From the NCBI RefSeq assembly GCF_932526225.1, contig NC_064042.1, forward strand, positions 2,401,001 to 2,465,000: a stretch of 64,000 bases of DNA, written 5' to 3'. Source of the DNA: Nematostella vectensis (taxonomy: Eukaryota > Cnidaria > Anthozoa > Actiniaria > Edwardsiidae). A program made the position numbers and the translations under genes. The notes below the pieces were generated by a model. That model had not been told where the DNA came from. It searched no databases and saw only the letters and a program-made list of their open reading frames with translations. Of the stretch, positions 45,001 to 50,078 are shown piece after piece (positions within the stretch are counted from its first letter, which is position 1; the number at the start of each line of letters is the position of its first letter).

Positions 45001-48000
45001 TTCGTCCTATATACTACGCCAGAGGTGGCTTCCAGGGAGTGACCGCTCTGCATGCCAAACTTCCCAAGGGCTCAGCCTCCATAGATCGAGTGCGCAAGTG
45101 GGTAAGCTCGCAGCCCGTCGGTACGCACAGACACCCCCTCCTCCGACTACCGACGCCCACTTCTCGGAGCAGATACCAAACCGTATCCACCAGTCGGACC
45201 TGCTATTCTTGCCAACCGACCGCGGGTACAAGTATGCCCTGACTGTCGTTGACGTTGCTTCACGATATAAAGCCGCCCGCCCACTGAGGACTAAGAGCCC
45301 GGCCGTCGTCTCCCGCGAACTCGCTATGACATCTATGCAGAGGGACCTCTCACATGGCCTGAAGTCCTCATGGTTGATGACGGCACGGAGTTCAAGGGTG
45401 CTACCACAAAGCTCCTAACAGACCACGGGGTGGAGGTCCGACGGGCTGAGCCAGGGCACCACAGGAGCCAAGCTTTCGCCGAGTCTTTCCATCGCTGGCT
45501 GGCACTGCGCCTATTTCGCAGTACTCTAAGGAGCTTGCATCCGGCGAAACAAACCGCGAGTGGGTTACCGCTTTGCCAATCGTCATCTCGGACATAAACG
45601 CAACGAGGACTCGCATGACTGGCTTTGCGCCCAAAGACGCCATAAAGCTGAGGCGCGTGCCTCTCAAAGCCGAAACGCCCCCCTTAGAGGTCGGAACGGA
45701 GGTGTACATCGCCGTAAACGACGAAGACCTCCAGGACAAGGGCCGACGGCGAGCGGCGGACCCGTGGTGGACAAGCAAGGCATACCCAATACTAAAGAGG
45801 GTTATGGAGCCCGGACAGCCAGTGTTGTATTACACGGCGTACTCTAAGCACTTCTTCACGCGTTCGCAGTTGCGTAGCGCCACGCTAGCGTGATCAGCGC
45901 TTGTGCCTTTCTATTGCAGCTAAGGCACGTGAGTCTGACATTCCACTTGTAGTGACCCTGACTGTCGTCCAGCCGGTCGATACTGAAGCATTGGGGATGG
46001 CTCTTGGTGTACCCCTGAAGCAGAAGCTGAGTGCCACAGACCGTGCACATCTTTTCCGCTTAAGCAATTATGCCGAGTACGTGGTCTACCGTCAGAACGT
46101 GGTGCAATCCCGTGTACTTTGTGCGACCCTTTTGCCTGTCGTCTATAACGTATCGCTTGATTCGCGCATAAAATGAGCTCTTCACTGGGCGTAGCCTGCA
46201 GTCCTGTGGGAACCAAGGCACCGGGGGTGTTATCGGGGGGGGGGGGGGGGGGGATCACGCGGACTATCTGGTCGGCGTGCCGCACACGGGAGATGCCGGT
46301 GTATACAGCATTCGTGATCCAGCCCTCTAAGCTGTGGTCTATGATAAACAGACATCTTGGAGTCTGGATAGTCTTGCCCTGCACCCGGTGAACGGTTCCC
46401 CAGCCCGCGTATTTCCACTCGAGGGGAAGCCCGTTAAGGACCGCGTCGAGAGGAACCTCGACTGCCGTGCCTTTGTACGCGTCGACCTTCTCACCCCTTT
46501 TGCCTGGCGCGGGTACTGGCCGCCCTTGCTTGCGATAACGATGCGCGACGCTAGGATCGGGGTCAAAGCGGATGGTTGCTGGCAATCGGGGGTAGTTTTT
46601 CCTGTGGTGCTCTACCAATCGCTGCTGAACAAGAGCCCCCATCTTGTTGGTCGAGTATACCCACATATCGCTTGGGTGGGCCTGCTCGGTCGCCGCGTCG
46701 AACGCCATCCCATCCCACTCCTCTCGAAACACACCAAGCTGTTGGGAATCTGGCTGACACCAAATCCGGCCCTTTATGTCGTGGAGCCTGGAGGAGGGCG
46801 CGGCAGAGCCGCAGTCGCATGTACTGTACGGCTTTCCGCAGACTTCACACAGGCAGCGGTAGTCGGACTCGAACCAGCGGATGTTCCCTTGTGCCCACTC
46901 CTTGAGCATATAGTGAGGCCCCTCTTTATATCCCCAGGGCGGGACCTGCCCATAGTCGCCACAACACACTACCTGACACGGCCGCGTGGCGAGATACCCT
47001 AGGATGATGCGTAGCACTTTAGTCTGTACCTTACAGCACTCGCTATGGCGAGCGCACTTGCCTACGAAACGGACAGCGAGATCTCTACCCTCAGGGTACT
47101 GCGAGTCTTCGCCGCCGGGGCGGCACGCGATGGAGTGGGGGAACTTGATGGAGTCCTTTTTTCCGACGCTATACAACACCTTCCTCGCCGTTTCCATGAC
47201 GAGGTCACCCGAGTCTAACAGGTCCTTGAGCTCTGGCGTGGTGATCCAGCCCTCGTTTTGTTCCAAGTGCTGCCCTACCCTCCCGGAAGTGTAGGGGTGG
47301 CAGGCCTCAGAGAACTCCCACTCGGTCAGCTGAATGGCCCCGGTTAGTTGAAGAACCTCGCTCAATGGCCGTCCAACAACATTCGCGATACGATACACGT
47401 TCGTAGAGAAGCCGTATTTCCGTACCAAATCAATGGCGTCCGAGGCGCCGCCGTAGAGACTGTCCTCGCATCCTAGGTACGCCGCACGCATGTCGATGTG
47501 CGCATGAGGCTGCGCCCCTAAGTTTTCCTTGCTATTCCACACTTTGGACTCAACCTGCGCCTGCGCCGTAGTGGCCAGCATCTTGTCAAATCGCTCGAGG
47601 ATCTTGCCTCGTGTCTTGGTTAGACCGAGGGAGCGCGAGGTGCCGCGATTCCTCAAGAAGTCGGCGACATAACTCACAACACAGTTAGCGAAGGTGTCAC
47701 CCCCCCCCCCCCCCCTCGCTCAAACATTGGCCCGGGCTCACCATTTTGCTCAGGTAAAGGGCGAAGCTCGTATCTCACGTAGACGAGGTACTCTTGTCCT
47801 TTCTCCCAAATACCCGCATCGATGCCTTCCAGGGCGCCGACTGCGATTTGGTCCCCTCTTTTGACTAATGACACACCAATCTCGTGCTCCGAACGCCCTT
47901 CCTCCCCTGTGATTGGCGCCAATGGCTCTGCGGGGGCCTTACCAACGACCGTAAAGAGTCTGTAACGCCGGTCAGGTTCTACCATCTCAAGCACGGGTGG

Positions 48001-49477
48001 CAACACTGCGTTTTCCCGCAGAGACTCTCGCTCGTGCGAGACCCACCACACCGAGCCATCATCATTAATATCAGGCCCCCGCATAACCGGCTTTGGAGCA
48101 ATGACACCTGCTCCACCAAGATCTCGTATCTCCTGGTAAACACCGGCGCTTATGTCTTGGCCCCGAAGAGTGGCATCCACGCTTGGGAACCGAAGATGGG
48201 CGCCGCCGACGAAGAGAGAATAGTACTTCTCGGGGTCTAAGCCCTCTGGGCCCTTCTGCCGCCGTTTCGGTAGCAAAGGGTCGAACTCGCGCCAGACTTC
48301 CTCTGGCCGCGAGCTCGCCGGCATGAGCGGCTTAAGCAGCTTGCGCTTAAGGGTATGCCTTGAAAAACTCGAACCGAACTAAGCAAGTACATATGGAGCC
48401 TTAAAGACAACGACATAGAACACTTTCTTTCATGGAAAATCCTGTCATCTCACTCCACCTACAACAGCTCTAGCAAAAGATGTAATCTCTGCCTCAAAGA
48501 AAAACTTTTCATTATCCGCCAACCCAAGCTATCAACTTTAAACAAGCGTAACGAGCTAGTGTCTTCGTGCCGCCACAGGAACAAAGCCTTGTTATGCAAC
48601 AGCTGAACTATTCAATTTCATCATAACAGCCATTTAAATTTCACGCCCTATTTTCATGTTAATTTTATACATAGATAGTATATAAGTGATGGTAGTAATA
48701 TATTCTTAATAAATCTCCTGATGAGTGGGCAACAGGCTTGTAGAGATGAAACGGTAGTTCATATATATCCCGCTCTACACCTATGTATTTAGCACTGTTA
48801 TATGAACGCCTGCACTCACGCATTATATATAGTTGGGAATCGTAGCGTCTTTCTTCACACTACTATATATATATAGCTTCAAGACCAGGTACAGAAACCA
48901 CACCGCATCATTCCGACACGCCAAACACAGAAACTCCACCGAACTCAGCAAACACGTCTGGACTCTCAAGGACAACATGATTGAGTACTTTATTTCATGG
49001 CGCATTCTTTCTTCCCACTCCGCCTACAACAGTACCACTAAGCGTTGCAACCTCTGCCTCAAGGAAAAGCTGACAATCATCTGCCAACCCAAACTATCAA
49101 CTCTAAATAAACGCAATGAACTCGTGTCCTCGTGCCGCCACAGAAACAAAGCCCTGCTACGAAACAATTAGAACTGTTAATCCCGTCACCGTTAAATTTT
49201 CGCGCTATCAATTTTTCACACGTTCCGCCCTGCATATTTATGTAACTCGCTATTGTTCCTCTCGCCGCCTTAGCTAAAACTATCAGTCTATTATTATGTA
49301 AATTTCAATGTTAATAGTATATATACGATGGTAGGAATATTCTCATTAAATCCCCTTATGAGTGTGCAACCACGAAACAGACCTGTAGGGAAACCTATGT
49401 AGTTTGTATTTTTCTCAAACCAACACTATACACCGCTCTACTTTCGAGTATTGAGCACTTTCTATGAAAGCCTTCAA

Positions 49478-49556
<79 letters not shown>

Positions 49557-50078
49557 AGCAATTATTAATCTACGCGAAACGCGTTTCGGTGTCTATGAAA
49601 TGACCCACTCCCCCCCCTTGGGGTCAGCAATGAATGGTTTCTATAACCACGCCACTTCTGCGCAAGTCCCTAACCAATCAAAAGCACCAAATGTGTAACT
49701 GTGACACTTTACACTCACGATGTGACCTTTTTGGGGGAGCAGTTACCAGCGGGTGCTAGAGCTTCGCGTTACTTATGACCTCTTTCTTCTGGGGGGGGGG
49801 GGGTGGGGGGCAGGTGGCAATAGGCGCCTCCTTCGGTTATTTCCTGGTATGGAAACATAACCAGTCACCGCCTCCGGGTGCTACAGCTTAACGTGAGCTT
49901 TTTTTTTCCCGGGGGAGGGGAGCGGGGATGCACGCGCCTCCTGACGTACATCCTTGACCATAGCCTTAACCTCTTTCTTCCTCAGAGTCATGGAGGAGCT
50001 TTTAAAGGTTGCAGCGCGGGAAACAATTGTTTCTGAGGTTGCCATGTCAACAGTTAACAACATCGCGTTGGATGATGG
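24054..50078 (+). CDS. TTC12: TTC12-like TPR/ARM protein, dynein assembly factor family
   Basis: Thirteen exons join in phase: 24054-24138, 24662-24852, 25120-25150, 25609-25808, 26164-26223, 26438-26509, 26601-26661, 26758-26810, 34933-35068, 35850-35925, 37270-37364, 38045-38213 and 49986-50078 (about 438 aa). The N-terminus (IKSFLSKVDEIESIMKGL) leads to TPRs (LKEKGNLAFKQQKYEEAVKL, FYTNRAQAYIRTKNYTDAI, HMGKAFQAQNKFDEA), a helical linker, then LFRTCNGF and ARM-like helices (VAMSTVNNIALDDG). This order fits TTC12, a cytoplasmic factor for ciliary dynein arm assembly. An ATG at 24075 is in frame too; 24054 gives the longer protein. The last exon either ends at donor GTAAG (50079) or reads into TAA at 50080. 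About 250 C-terminal residues expected from vertebrate TTC12 were not found. Introns hold a hydroxylase gene and a Polinton. Confidence 0.82.
24455..24625 (+). mobile_element. Copy B of the TCACGTGATC-ended element
   Basis: TGATCACGTGACTATTTGCG on the left and GTCATGTGATCTTTTAGTACAAG on the right are diverged forms of the ends at 10990-11548 and 61472-61795; GAGTTTGCCACCCAAA is shared inside. It fills most of the first TTC12-like intron up to the acceptor. Confidence 0.6.
26818..27075. mobile_element. MITE in TTC12-like intron
   Basis: The ends TTAAAGCCGCATTGTGACCA and TGGTGACAATGCGGCTTTAA are near-perfect inverted repeats, extended inward by GTTTACTTCCG and CGGAAGTAAAC. It is about 258 bases with an AT-rich interior and begins 7 bases after the exon that ends at 26810. 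Confidence 0.85.
27121..27163. repeat. Strong 20-bp hairpin
   Basis: AACCCCTTTATAACCAGACC and GGTCTGGTTAAAAAGGGGTT are inverted with a loop of three bases and only one or two mismatches. It adjoins the SINE-like array that follows. Confidence 0.85.
27168..27390 (-). mobile_element. tRNA-derived SINE-like repeat with tandem and inverted units
   Basis: On the minus strand the end reads GGAGCCCAGGTGGCGCAGTT followed by GGCACAGCG, containing TGGCGCAGTTGG, which fits a tRNA A-box (TRGCNNAGYNGG). The adjoining GTGCCTCTCACCACAGG and TTTCCCGGTCGCTCT block is repeated about every 53 bases, three copies in the same direction and one inverted. The inverted copy makes a hairpin: CACCACAGGTTTCCCGGTCG at 27171 pairs with CGACCGGGAAACCTGTGGTG at 27219. 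Confidence 0.6.
27414..27560 (+). repeat. Dispersed repeat, copy 2 (GAATTAGCCGATGG family)
   Basis: AAATACAACGGTTTATTTGCAAG and TACTCGATTGAATTAGCCGA match the repeat at 8055-8240 and, on the other strand, 35080-35230. Confidence 0.6.
27669..32929 (-). CDS. Gamma-butyrobetaine/trimethyllysine hydroxylase-like gene, split by a LINE
   Basis: Two blocks encode one protein: 32929 to about 32645 (ATG start, LEITWQDGAVSQFPSAWL, an N-terminal GBBH-like domain) and 28709-27669 (DVSVEWPDHSTVFNASWL, then the dioxygenase fold). The second block has the Fe(II) motif HMD (H222, D224 if joined), the distal His in VCHGRSAVH (about 382) and RRTLMLSF for 2-oxoglutarate. The length would be about 441 aa. Family members hydroxylate carnitine precursors. 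The cysteine cluster that binds zinc in the N-terminal domain of animal GBBH is not seen after WLRN. A LINE fills the whole gap. The only GT near the left border (GTTGGA) is a poor donor, so this may be an intronless gene with a LINE inserted in its coding sequence. It lies antisense in a TTC12-like intron. Minus-strand AATAAA signals sit near 27639-27649. Confidence 0.75.
28710..32560 (-). mobile_element. Near full-length CR1/L2-type LINE
   Basis: The intact ORF at 32427-28930 is followed by a 3' UTR of about 210 bases that ends in two short near-repeats (TATTTAAAG, GTTTAAAG) directly before the hydroxylase codons starting GACGTG. CR1-type elements characteristically end in short tandem repeats rather than poly(A). 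The 5' end is not sharply defined; about 100 bases upstream of the ATG are probably LINE 5' UTR. Confidence 0.85.
28930..32427 (-). CDS. LINE polyprotein: PHD finger, APE endonuclease, reverse transcriptase
   Basis: The 1165-codon ORF is uninterrupted. In order: a hydrophobic N-terminus; a segment SLILIIMANDCSTMNPGP (NPGP at 101-104); a PHD finger starting CGICQKP with C4-H-C3 spacing (CDECDMWYHTKC, then WLCNKC); an apurinic-type endonuclease (LSLNCNGLKSP, GGDFNCSGIEW, GLSDHSAV); and a reverse transcriptase (VFLDFAKAFDSVPH, GVPQGTVLGP and catalytic FADDSVLY). The C-terminal region has YLGVHIST and AARFVCNDYGR. The protein should nick target DNA and copy its own RNA. The intact frame suggests a young, perhaps still active copy. 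No separate ORF1 is seen; the PHD-containing N-terminus may take its place. It resembles the fragment at the start of the window. Confidence 0.93.
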   Translation of the reverse strand: MAMALQLPITILAIVLNVLDSSVSEVCSSEAPFAIPGVQGNLEFKASSFKVNQPRSSAFAFINSLSRQRHGRMLGPVLNDSTSPRISLILIIMANDCSTMNPGPVKDPCGICQKPTRSNQRAIQCDECDMWYHTKCIAMTAQSYDRLGSDSQLAWLCNKCLFPNFSTTFLLNEMDLCHENRFESLSSDSTISSDPGSPLFTSSPSRFHDPQGNRVKITRRKLKILSLNCNGLKSPAKKSQFQSLVALHDPDVILGCESKINAIIPTYSIFPENYEVYRRDRTASGGGVFIAVRNDLTAVEERGLDVDGAEMITASIHLAKRKKLFLTSFYHPPTDQEGLGLLDDYLCKLFTKYQQCPNAIIGGDFNCSGIEWSSGEAVLTPPVHSWDLALIALAEKYGLSQHVKSPTRYDSFLDLAFSSKPGLVNACHVTSGLSDHSAVLFEVDLAPKYIPKPPRKIYLYHKADMAALKEHIASFHRDYAASHMERSVEENWNAISTCISDTTMERFIPSKTSKTKRHLPWIGAPIKKLMRKRDRAFKKSKRTGKEKDHVNYKRLRNIVSNSIKESHNNYVSEIMKGIDLESDEPRPNGVKRAWSYLKLLRSELLGIPTLFWEGRVCANDKCKAEALRAQYDSVFTQEDNLNVPTLGASPHQDIKDISFSVNGVRVQLDNIRVDKACGPDAVPARVLKEAATELAPILTLLFEQSMKDGVLPTVWKDANISAIYKKGLRSDPQNYRPVSLTSLVSKLMEHIVSKHIMCHLSANNIITQLQHGFLKGLSCSTQLISVIHDWSSVLNDHGQVDVVFLDFAKAFDSVPHDRLLIKAEFYGIRGRLLLWLRHFLTNRRQRVVVNGASSTWSPVLSGVPQGTVLGPILFLLFINDLPSGIKSHVKLFADDSVLYRPIKSLDDHHALQQDLHHLERWAEQWQMKFAPKKCYVMTITLKRDKSQFPYHLCGTTLEGVSVQKYLGVHISTSLNWSKHTEEVKKKANAVLGILQRNLSSCPAAVKEQAYKALVRPLVEYGTEAWSPHTKKDIQKVESVQRRAARFVCNDYGRHSSVTNMLTHLGWHQLELRRTVFDSVMFYKIHHGLVKIDFPSDVIRKPGSYATRSSVRNTCQLTLPPPSINQFKYSFFSRTIPVWNSLPQQMLDLSSVDEFKIAVTGELARQ
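33353..33849. repeat. 248-base tandem duplication
   Basis: Two near-identical copies start at AGTTTCTGAGGTTAAGTT at 33354 and 33602. They differ at a few positions (CATTCCACGCATATATG versus CATCCCACGCATGTATG). A short part matches 12664-12715. Each copy contains CGCATTATCCATGAGCC. Confidence 0.9.
34174..34552. mobile_element. MITE carrying a GAGCGTTCCC minisatellite
   Basis: GGCTATGTGCACGGAGTTGC at 34174 and GCAACTCCGTGCACATAGCC ending at 34552 are perfect inverted repeats. Inside, a 15-17 base unit (TTTTGAGCGTTCCC) is repeated about seven times at 34219-34310, followed by a C/T-only stretch at about 34312-34378. Confidence 0.85.
35080..35230 (-). repeat. Dispersed repeat, copy 3 (GAATTAGCCGATGG family)
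   Basis: CATTTCCATCGGCTAATTCA and ATCGAGTAAC are the reverse complement of the core found at 8055-8240 and 27414-27560. It starts just after the TTC12-like exon ending at 35068. Confidence 0.6.
36113..36878. mobile_element. Foldback element full of GCCATGG sub-repeats
   Basis: The ends GAATATAAAAGTGGAATACT and AGTGTTCCACTTTGATATTC are inverted repeats. The arms continue inward (CTATCACGAATTATATCAAG pairing with CTTGATATGATTCGTGATAG). The centre holds dozens of short palindromic units such as GCCATGGCA, GTCATGGCA and TTGCCATAC. A segment of about 170 bases is duplicated near 36420-36530 and 36580-36690. The open frames here are by-products of the repeat. Confidence 0.85.
37755..37885. repeat. 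34-base tandem repeat
   Basis: A unit GAATCGGTCGAACACAAGCG followed by CAACACAAGTGA is present about 3.5 times with small differences. Imperfect inverted flanks (AAGGTTGGCTCTCAC near 37723 and GTAAGAACCAACCTT near 37957) suggest it lies inside a MITE. Confidence 0.75.
37991..38044 (+). repeat. Duplicated acceptor of TTC12-like exon 12
   Basis: CTTCTACTTAG is repeated three times, then TTAGATTTTAACGTC occurs twice (from 38022 and 38041). This duplicates the 3' splice site 19 bases apart; use of the first copy would add 19 bases containing TAG and shift the frame. Confidence 0.75.
38361..38535 (+). repeat. Left Polinton terminal inverted repeat with tandem units
   Basis: It starts with a G-run and TTTCATAGACACC. 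Inside, a unit of about 54 bases containing ATTAATCTACGTCGGGACC and CTTCGCGTAGAT is repeated twice. The outer part matches the right end in inverse orientation. Confidence 0.8.
38536..38720. repeat. GC-rich palindromic segment inside the Polinton
   Basis: CCGGAACGGCAAGGAACGGC and GCTTGCCGTTCCGG form a hairpin at 38631-38668, followed by GCGCGGCTTCGCGCGG and GCTCCGCGCGG repeats. Related GGAACGGCA motifs recur at 39331, 41481, 41590 and 44064 inside the element. Confidence 0.7.
38775..39425 (-). CDS. Polinton accessory protein A, glycine-rich membrane protein
   Basis: This 216-aa frame is intact. After a proline-rich N-terminus and a basic helix (HHRQVRRKYKRA near 59-70) comes a long glycine/alanine/valine-rich hydrophobic region at about 74-128 (SGIAVGALSSAGVGVSL, LIGGPLAGVAGLVGVLG) that could form two membrane helices. 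The C-terminal third is a charged helical region (DGHISDEEFRLIL, then KKSKEGPSLETREK). I recognise it only as a type found beside capsid genes in cnidarian Polinton-like elements. The hydrophobic hairpin would suit a virion membrane or penetration role, but that is inference. It is divergent from nothing nearby and reads toward the left end. Confidence 0.6.
   Translation of the reverse strand: MANSDVSSGAIYPSLPSVCPPKGTHMTPAVPASIGGDVQSFRLQKICDTQSVLDNEITHHRQVRRKYKRAFAVTHAVSVASGIAVGALSSAGVGVSLSGIGVLIGGPLAGVAGLVGVLGAGAGVVSRGLTSKMAKHEDTMVLAESKKNSISELVSKALQDGHISDEEFRLILREQERYYALKAAIRARHGLASRGKKSKEGPSLETREKMKKRLER
39442..40100 (-). pseudogene. Polinton accessory protein B, broken structural protein
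   Basis: Reading from the ATG at 40100: FFERPIRRPRFVALRQCSLF, an in-frame TAG after NDYSR, then AESIVETINRAESKILIAKL and GLMSNGVAFLNAEL, a second stop, then IEALYICCDIVDRTQC and SNVLACLETRG, and after a frameshift DFKGKPVRLVLELT. The last part, a small beta-rich domain of this pattern, is common in cnidarian Polinton-like elements and is probably a virion protein (minor capsid or fibre), which is inference. At least two stops and one frameshift disable it. It is divergent from the gene starting at 40143. Confidence 0.6.
40143..41722 (+). pseudogene. Polinton accessory protein C (frameshifted)
   Basis: Two overlapping frames, 40143-40874 and a second one entered near 40850 and open to 41722, together encode one protein of about 525 residues. 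The first part starts MDWEGWRMLNEEAAP and has SYGYWPQQLNFAVWCAT and GYLRFHVYFTTRRILYEL. The second has YDTAADEYPSHLNLF, VEAFIYAVLGAQVNVRS and LALAPGLWLMP-like sequence, a Ser/Ala/Pro-rich linker and a C-terminal hydrophobic helix (GLSALVLLVPMIAL). It belongs to a cnidarian Polinton-associated family that I cannot assign to a function. The size and C-terminal anchor suggest a structural or membrane protein. The frameshift lies next to a G-run. Confidence 0.55.
41666..42555 (-). pseudogene. Polinton accessory protein D, coiled-coil membrane protein (frameshifted)
   Basis: The start at 42555 gives an acidic Ser/Thr-rich N-terminus (MDDVDDALPGASADRG). A one-base shift near 42290 moves the frame to NENGGVRQDVAKLKGFK. 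Next is a charged coiled coil (IDAVIQENTERVQELQG, IDELERENRDLENQ), then a hydrophobic amphipathic stretch (VTAIGLAVATKIAAIV, GELLPGLVGSIANFVF) and a final membrane helix (WLLILAVAAFLVRRM). The stop at 41666 overlaps the 3' end of gene C on the other strand by about 57 bases. The function is unknown; a membrane-active virion protein is possible. Confidence 0.55.
42640..42795 (-). mobile_element. Penelope-like 3' end fragment nested in the Polinton
   Basis: Between two AT microsatellites lies GTTCATATAACAGTGCTTAA followed by TACATAGGTG, the reverse complement of the segment at about 48768-48810 that follows the first Penelope-like endonuclease relic. It separates genes D and E. Confidence 0.65.
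42811..44050 (+). pseudogene. Polinton major capsid protein (double jelly-roll), broken
   Basis: Fragments in successive frames match the order of the capsid protein of cnidarian Polinton/adintovirus-like elements: RIPLGLKAERTVYRVTL, MSRLKITFAGETL, an in-frame TAA at 43114-43116, MYEELYLSKVEREDRL, a frameshift near 43250, TIPLDHPLLTDHGVLYPRAL, VGSDAAELSYGIKNLELEY, NGTTFFYEQVNLHKTF, then further shifts near 43560 and 43790 before HVFVVADAQMNLM and a TGA at 44048-44050. The protein would form the pseudohexameric capsomers of a virion. Double jelly-roll identity is inferred from the overall pattern and gene order, since folds cannot be computed here. At least one stop and three frameshifts make it nonfunctional. 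Confidence 0.75.
44088..44680 (+). pseudogene. Polinton genome-packaging ATPase (A32/FtsK-HerA type), broken
   Basis: The ATG at 44088 gives NIPFNALIVVPKSIGKTRFI, a Walker A-like loop (KSIGKT), and YIVLVCPTFVYN. After a frameshift near 44265 comes TNTLIILDDCAAS, a Walker B segment, then an in-frame TAG at 44405-44407 and NLAFSARHVGISVWVITQQL, the sensor region typical of A32-like packaging ATPases. The end contains an (ACGTAT) run at 44654-44672. It would pump DNA into the capsid. It follows the capsid gene by 37 bases. Confidence 0.8.
44734..44958 (+). CDS. Small unrecognised Polinton ORF upstream of integrase
   Basis: A 74-codon frame (start MTPKVPSMGGLCSFGD, and WRADREYVKRFANVVLRG) lies between the ATPase and the integrase, with its stop next to the integrase ATG at 44958. 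Codon usage is like its GC-rich neighbours. No family recognised; it may be chance. Confidence 0.3.
   Translation: MTPKVPSMGGLCSFGDIANRSLELWRADREYVKRFANVVLRGPTDLRKTASALPEQTATACWRLIHLLQYIADT
44958..45893 (+). pseudogene. Polinton retroviral-type integrase, broken
   Basis: An N-terminal part (MSDEELDAFLRPIYYARGGF) is followed, after a shift near 45120, by the catalytic core: RIHQSDLLFLPTDRGYKYAL with the first Asp, MVDDGTEFKG with the second Asp (after a shift near 45335), and FAESFHRWL with the Glu, so the D,D,E set is present. After a shift near 45510 the C-terminal part (TGFAPKDAI, then PLEVGTEVYIAVND, KRVMEPGQPVLYY) resembles the chromo/SH3-like tail of these integrases. It would insert the linear element with a 6-bp duplication. 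Three frameshifts disable this copy. Confidence 0.82.
45856..48324 (-). pseudogene. Polinton replication protein: polymerase-like, SF1 helicase and HNH parts
   Basis: The first frame (48324-47674) starts MPASSRPEEVWREFDPLLP and breaks at a C-run near 47700. The second (from 47677) contains HIDMRAAYLGCEDSLYGG and QNEGWITTPELKDLLDSG, resembling the palm region of a protein-primed family B polymerase, then helicase motifs: VVCCGDYGQVPPWG (motif III-like) and GWGTVHRVQGKTIQ plus NAVYTGISRVRHAD (motifs V-VI of SF1/Pif1-RecD helicases). After another frameshift and a G-run at about 46237-46253, the last segment has VLTVDHVLGII and CTVCGTQ, then FSIDRLDDSQGHYKWNVRLT and CLSCNRKAQ, an HNH-nuclease pattern, ending at 45856. 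The polymerase reading is the weakest, the helicase reading firm. The gene converges on the integrase and overlaps its 3' end by about 38 bases. Confidence 0.7.
48373..48822 (+). mobile_element. Penelope-like element relic 1 (GIY-YIG C-terminus)
   Basis: Frame from 48373 gives TELSKYIWSLKDNDIEHFLS, then KRCNLCLKEKLFII and LNKRNELVSSCRHRNKALL with a stop at 48604-48606. This is the C-terminal half of the GIY-YIG endonuclease of cnidarian Penelope-like elements. Its 3' region follows to about 48822. It abuts the polymerase/helicase start at 48324. Confidence 0.8.
48835..49554 (+). mobile_element. Penelope-like element relic 2 with AT microsatellite
   Basis: Frame 48872-49171 gives NHTASFRHAKHRNSTELSKH, VWTLKDNMIEYFISW, RCNLCLKEKLTII and SSCRHRNKALLRNN, about 80% like relic 1. 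The 3' region (TTGTATTTTTCTCAAACCAA, then CGAGTATTGAGCACTTTCTA) recurs at 62627-62756. It ends in (AT)n at 49483-49553, which abuts the right Polinton inverted repeat. Confidence 0.8.
49554..49617 (-). repeat. Right Polinton terminal inverted repeat
   Basis: GCAATTATTAATCTACGCG and GGTGTCTATGAAATGACCCA are the inverse of the left end at 38361-38420. It ends in a C-run followed by TTGGGG. Confidence 0.8.

Larger units (their letters stand above)
38355..49623. mobile_element. Decayed Polinton/Maverick (adintovirus-like) element
   Basis: The element runs from about 38361 to 49617 inside a TTC12-like intron. Both ends carry inverted repeats sharing TTTCATAGACACC and GCGTAGATTAATAATTGC in opposite orientation, and both are flanked by TTGGGG (38355-38360 and 49618-49623), a candidate 6-bp target duplication as expected for Polintons. 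It is much more GC-rich than the host. It encodes a double jelly-roll capsid protein, an A32-like packaging ATPase, a retroviral-type integrase, a polymerase/helicase protein and four cnidarian-type accessory proteins. A protease gene was not found. Most genes have frameshifts or stops, so this copy is dead. At about 11.3 kb including nested Penelope fragments it is shorter than the usual 15-20 kb. Confidence 0.85.

Noticed and set aside
48373-49171. Penelope-like endonuclease relics considered as Polinton genes
   Set aside because: Two tandem copies carry their own 3' regions, which recur outside the Polinton at 62627-62756, so they are independent insertions.
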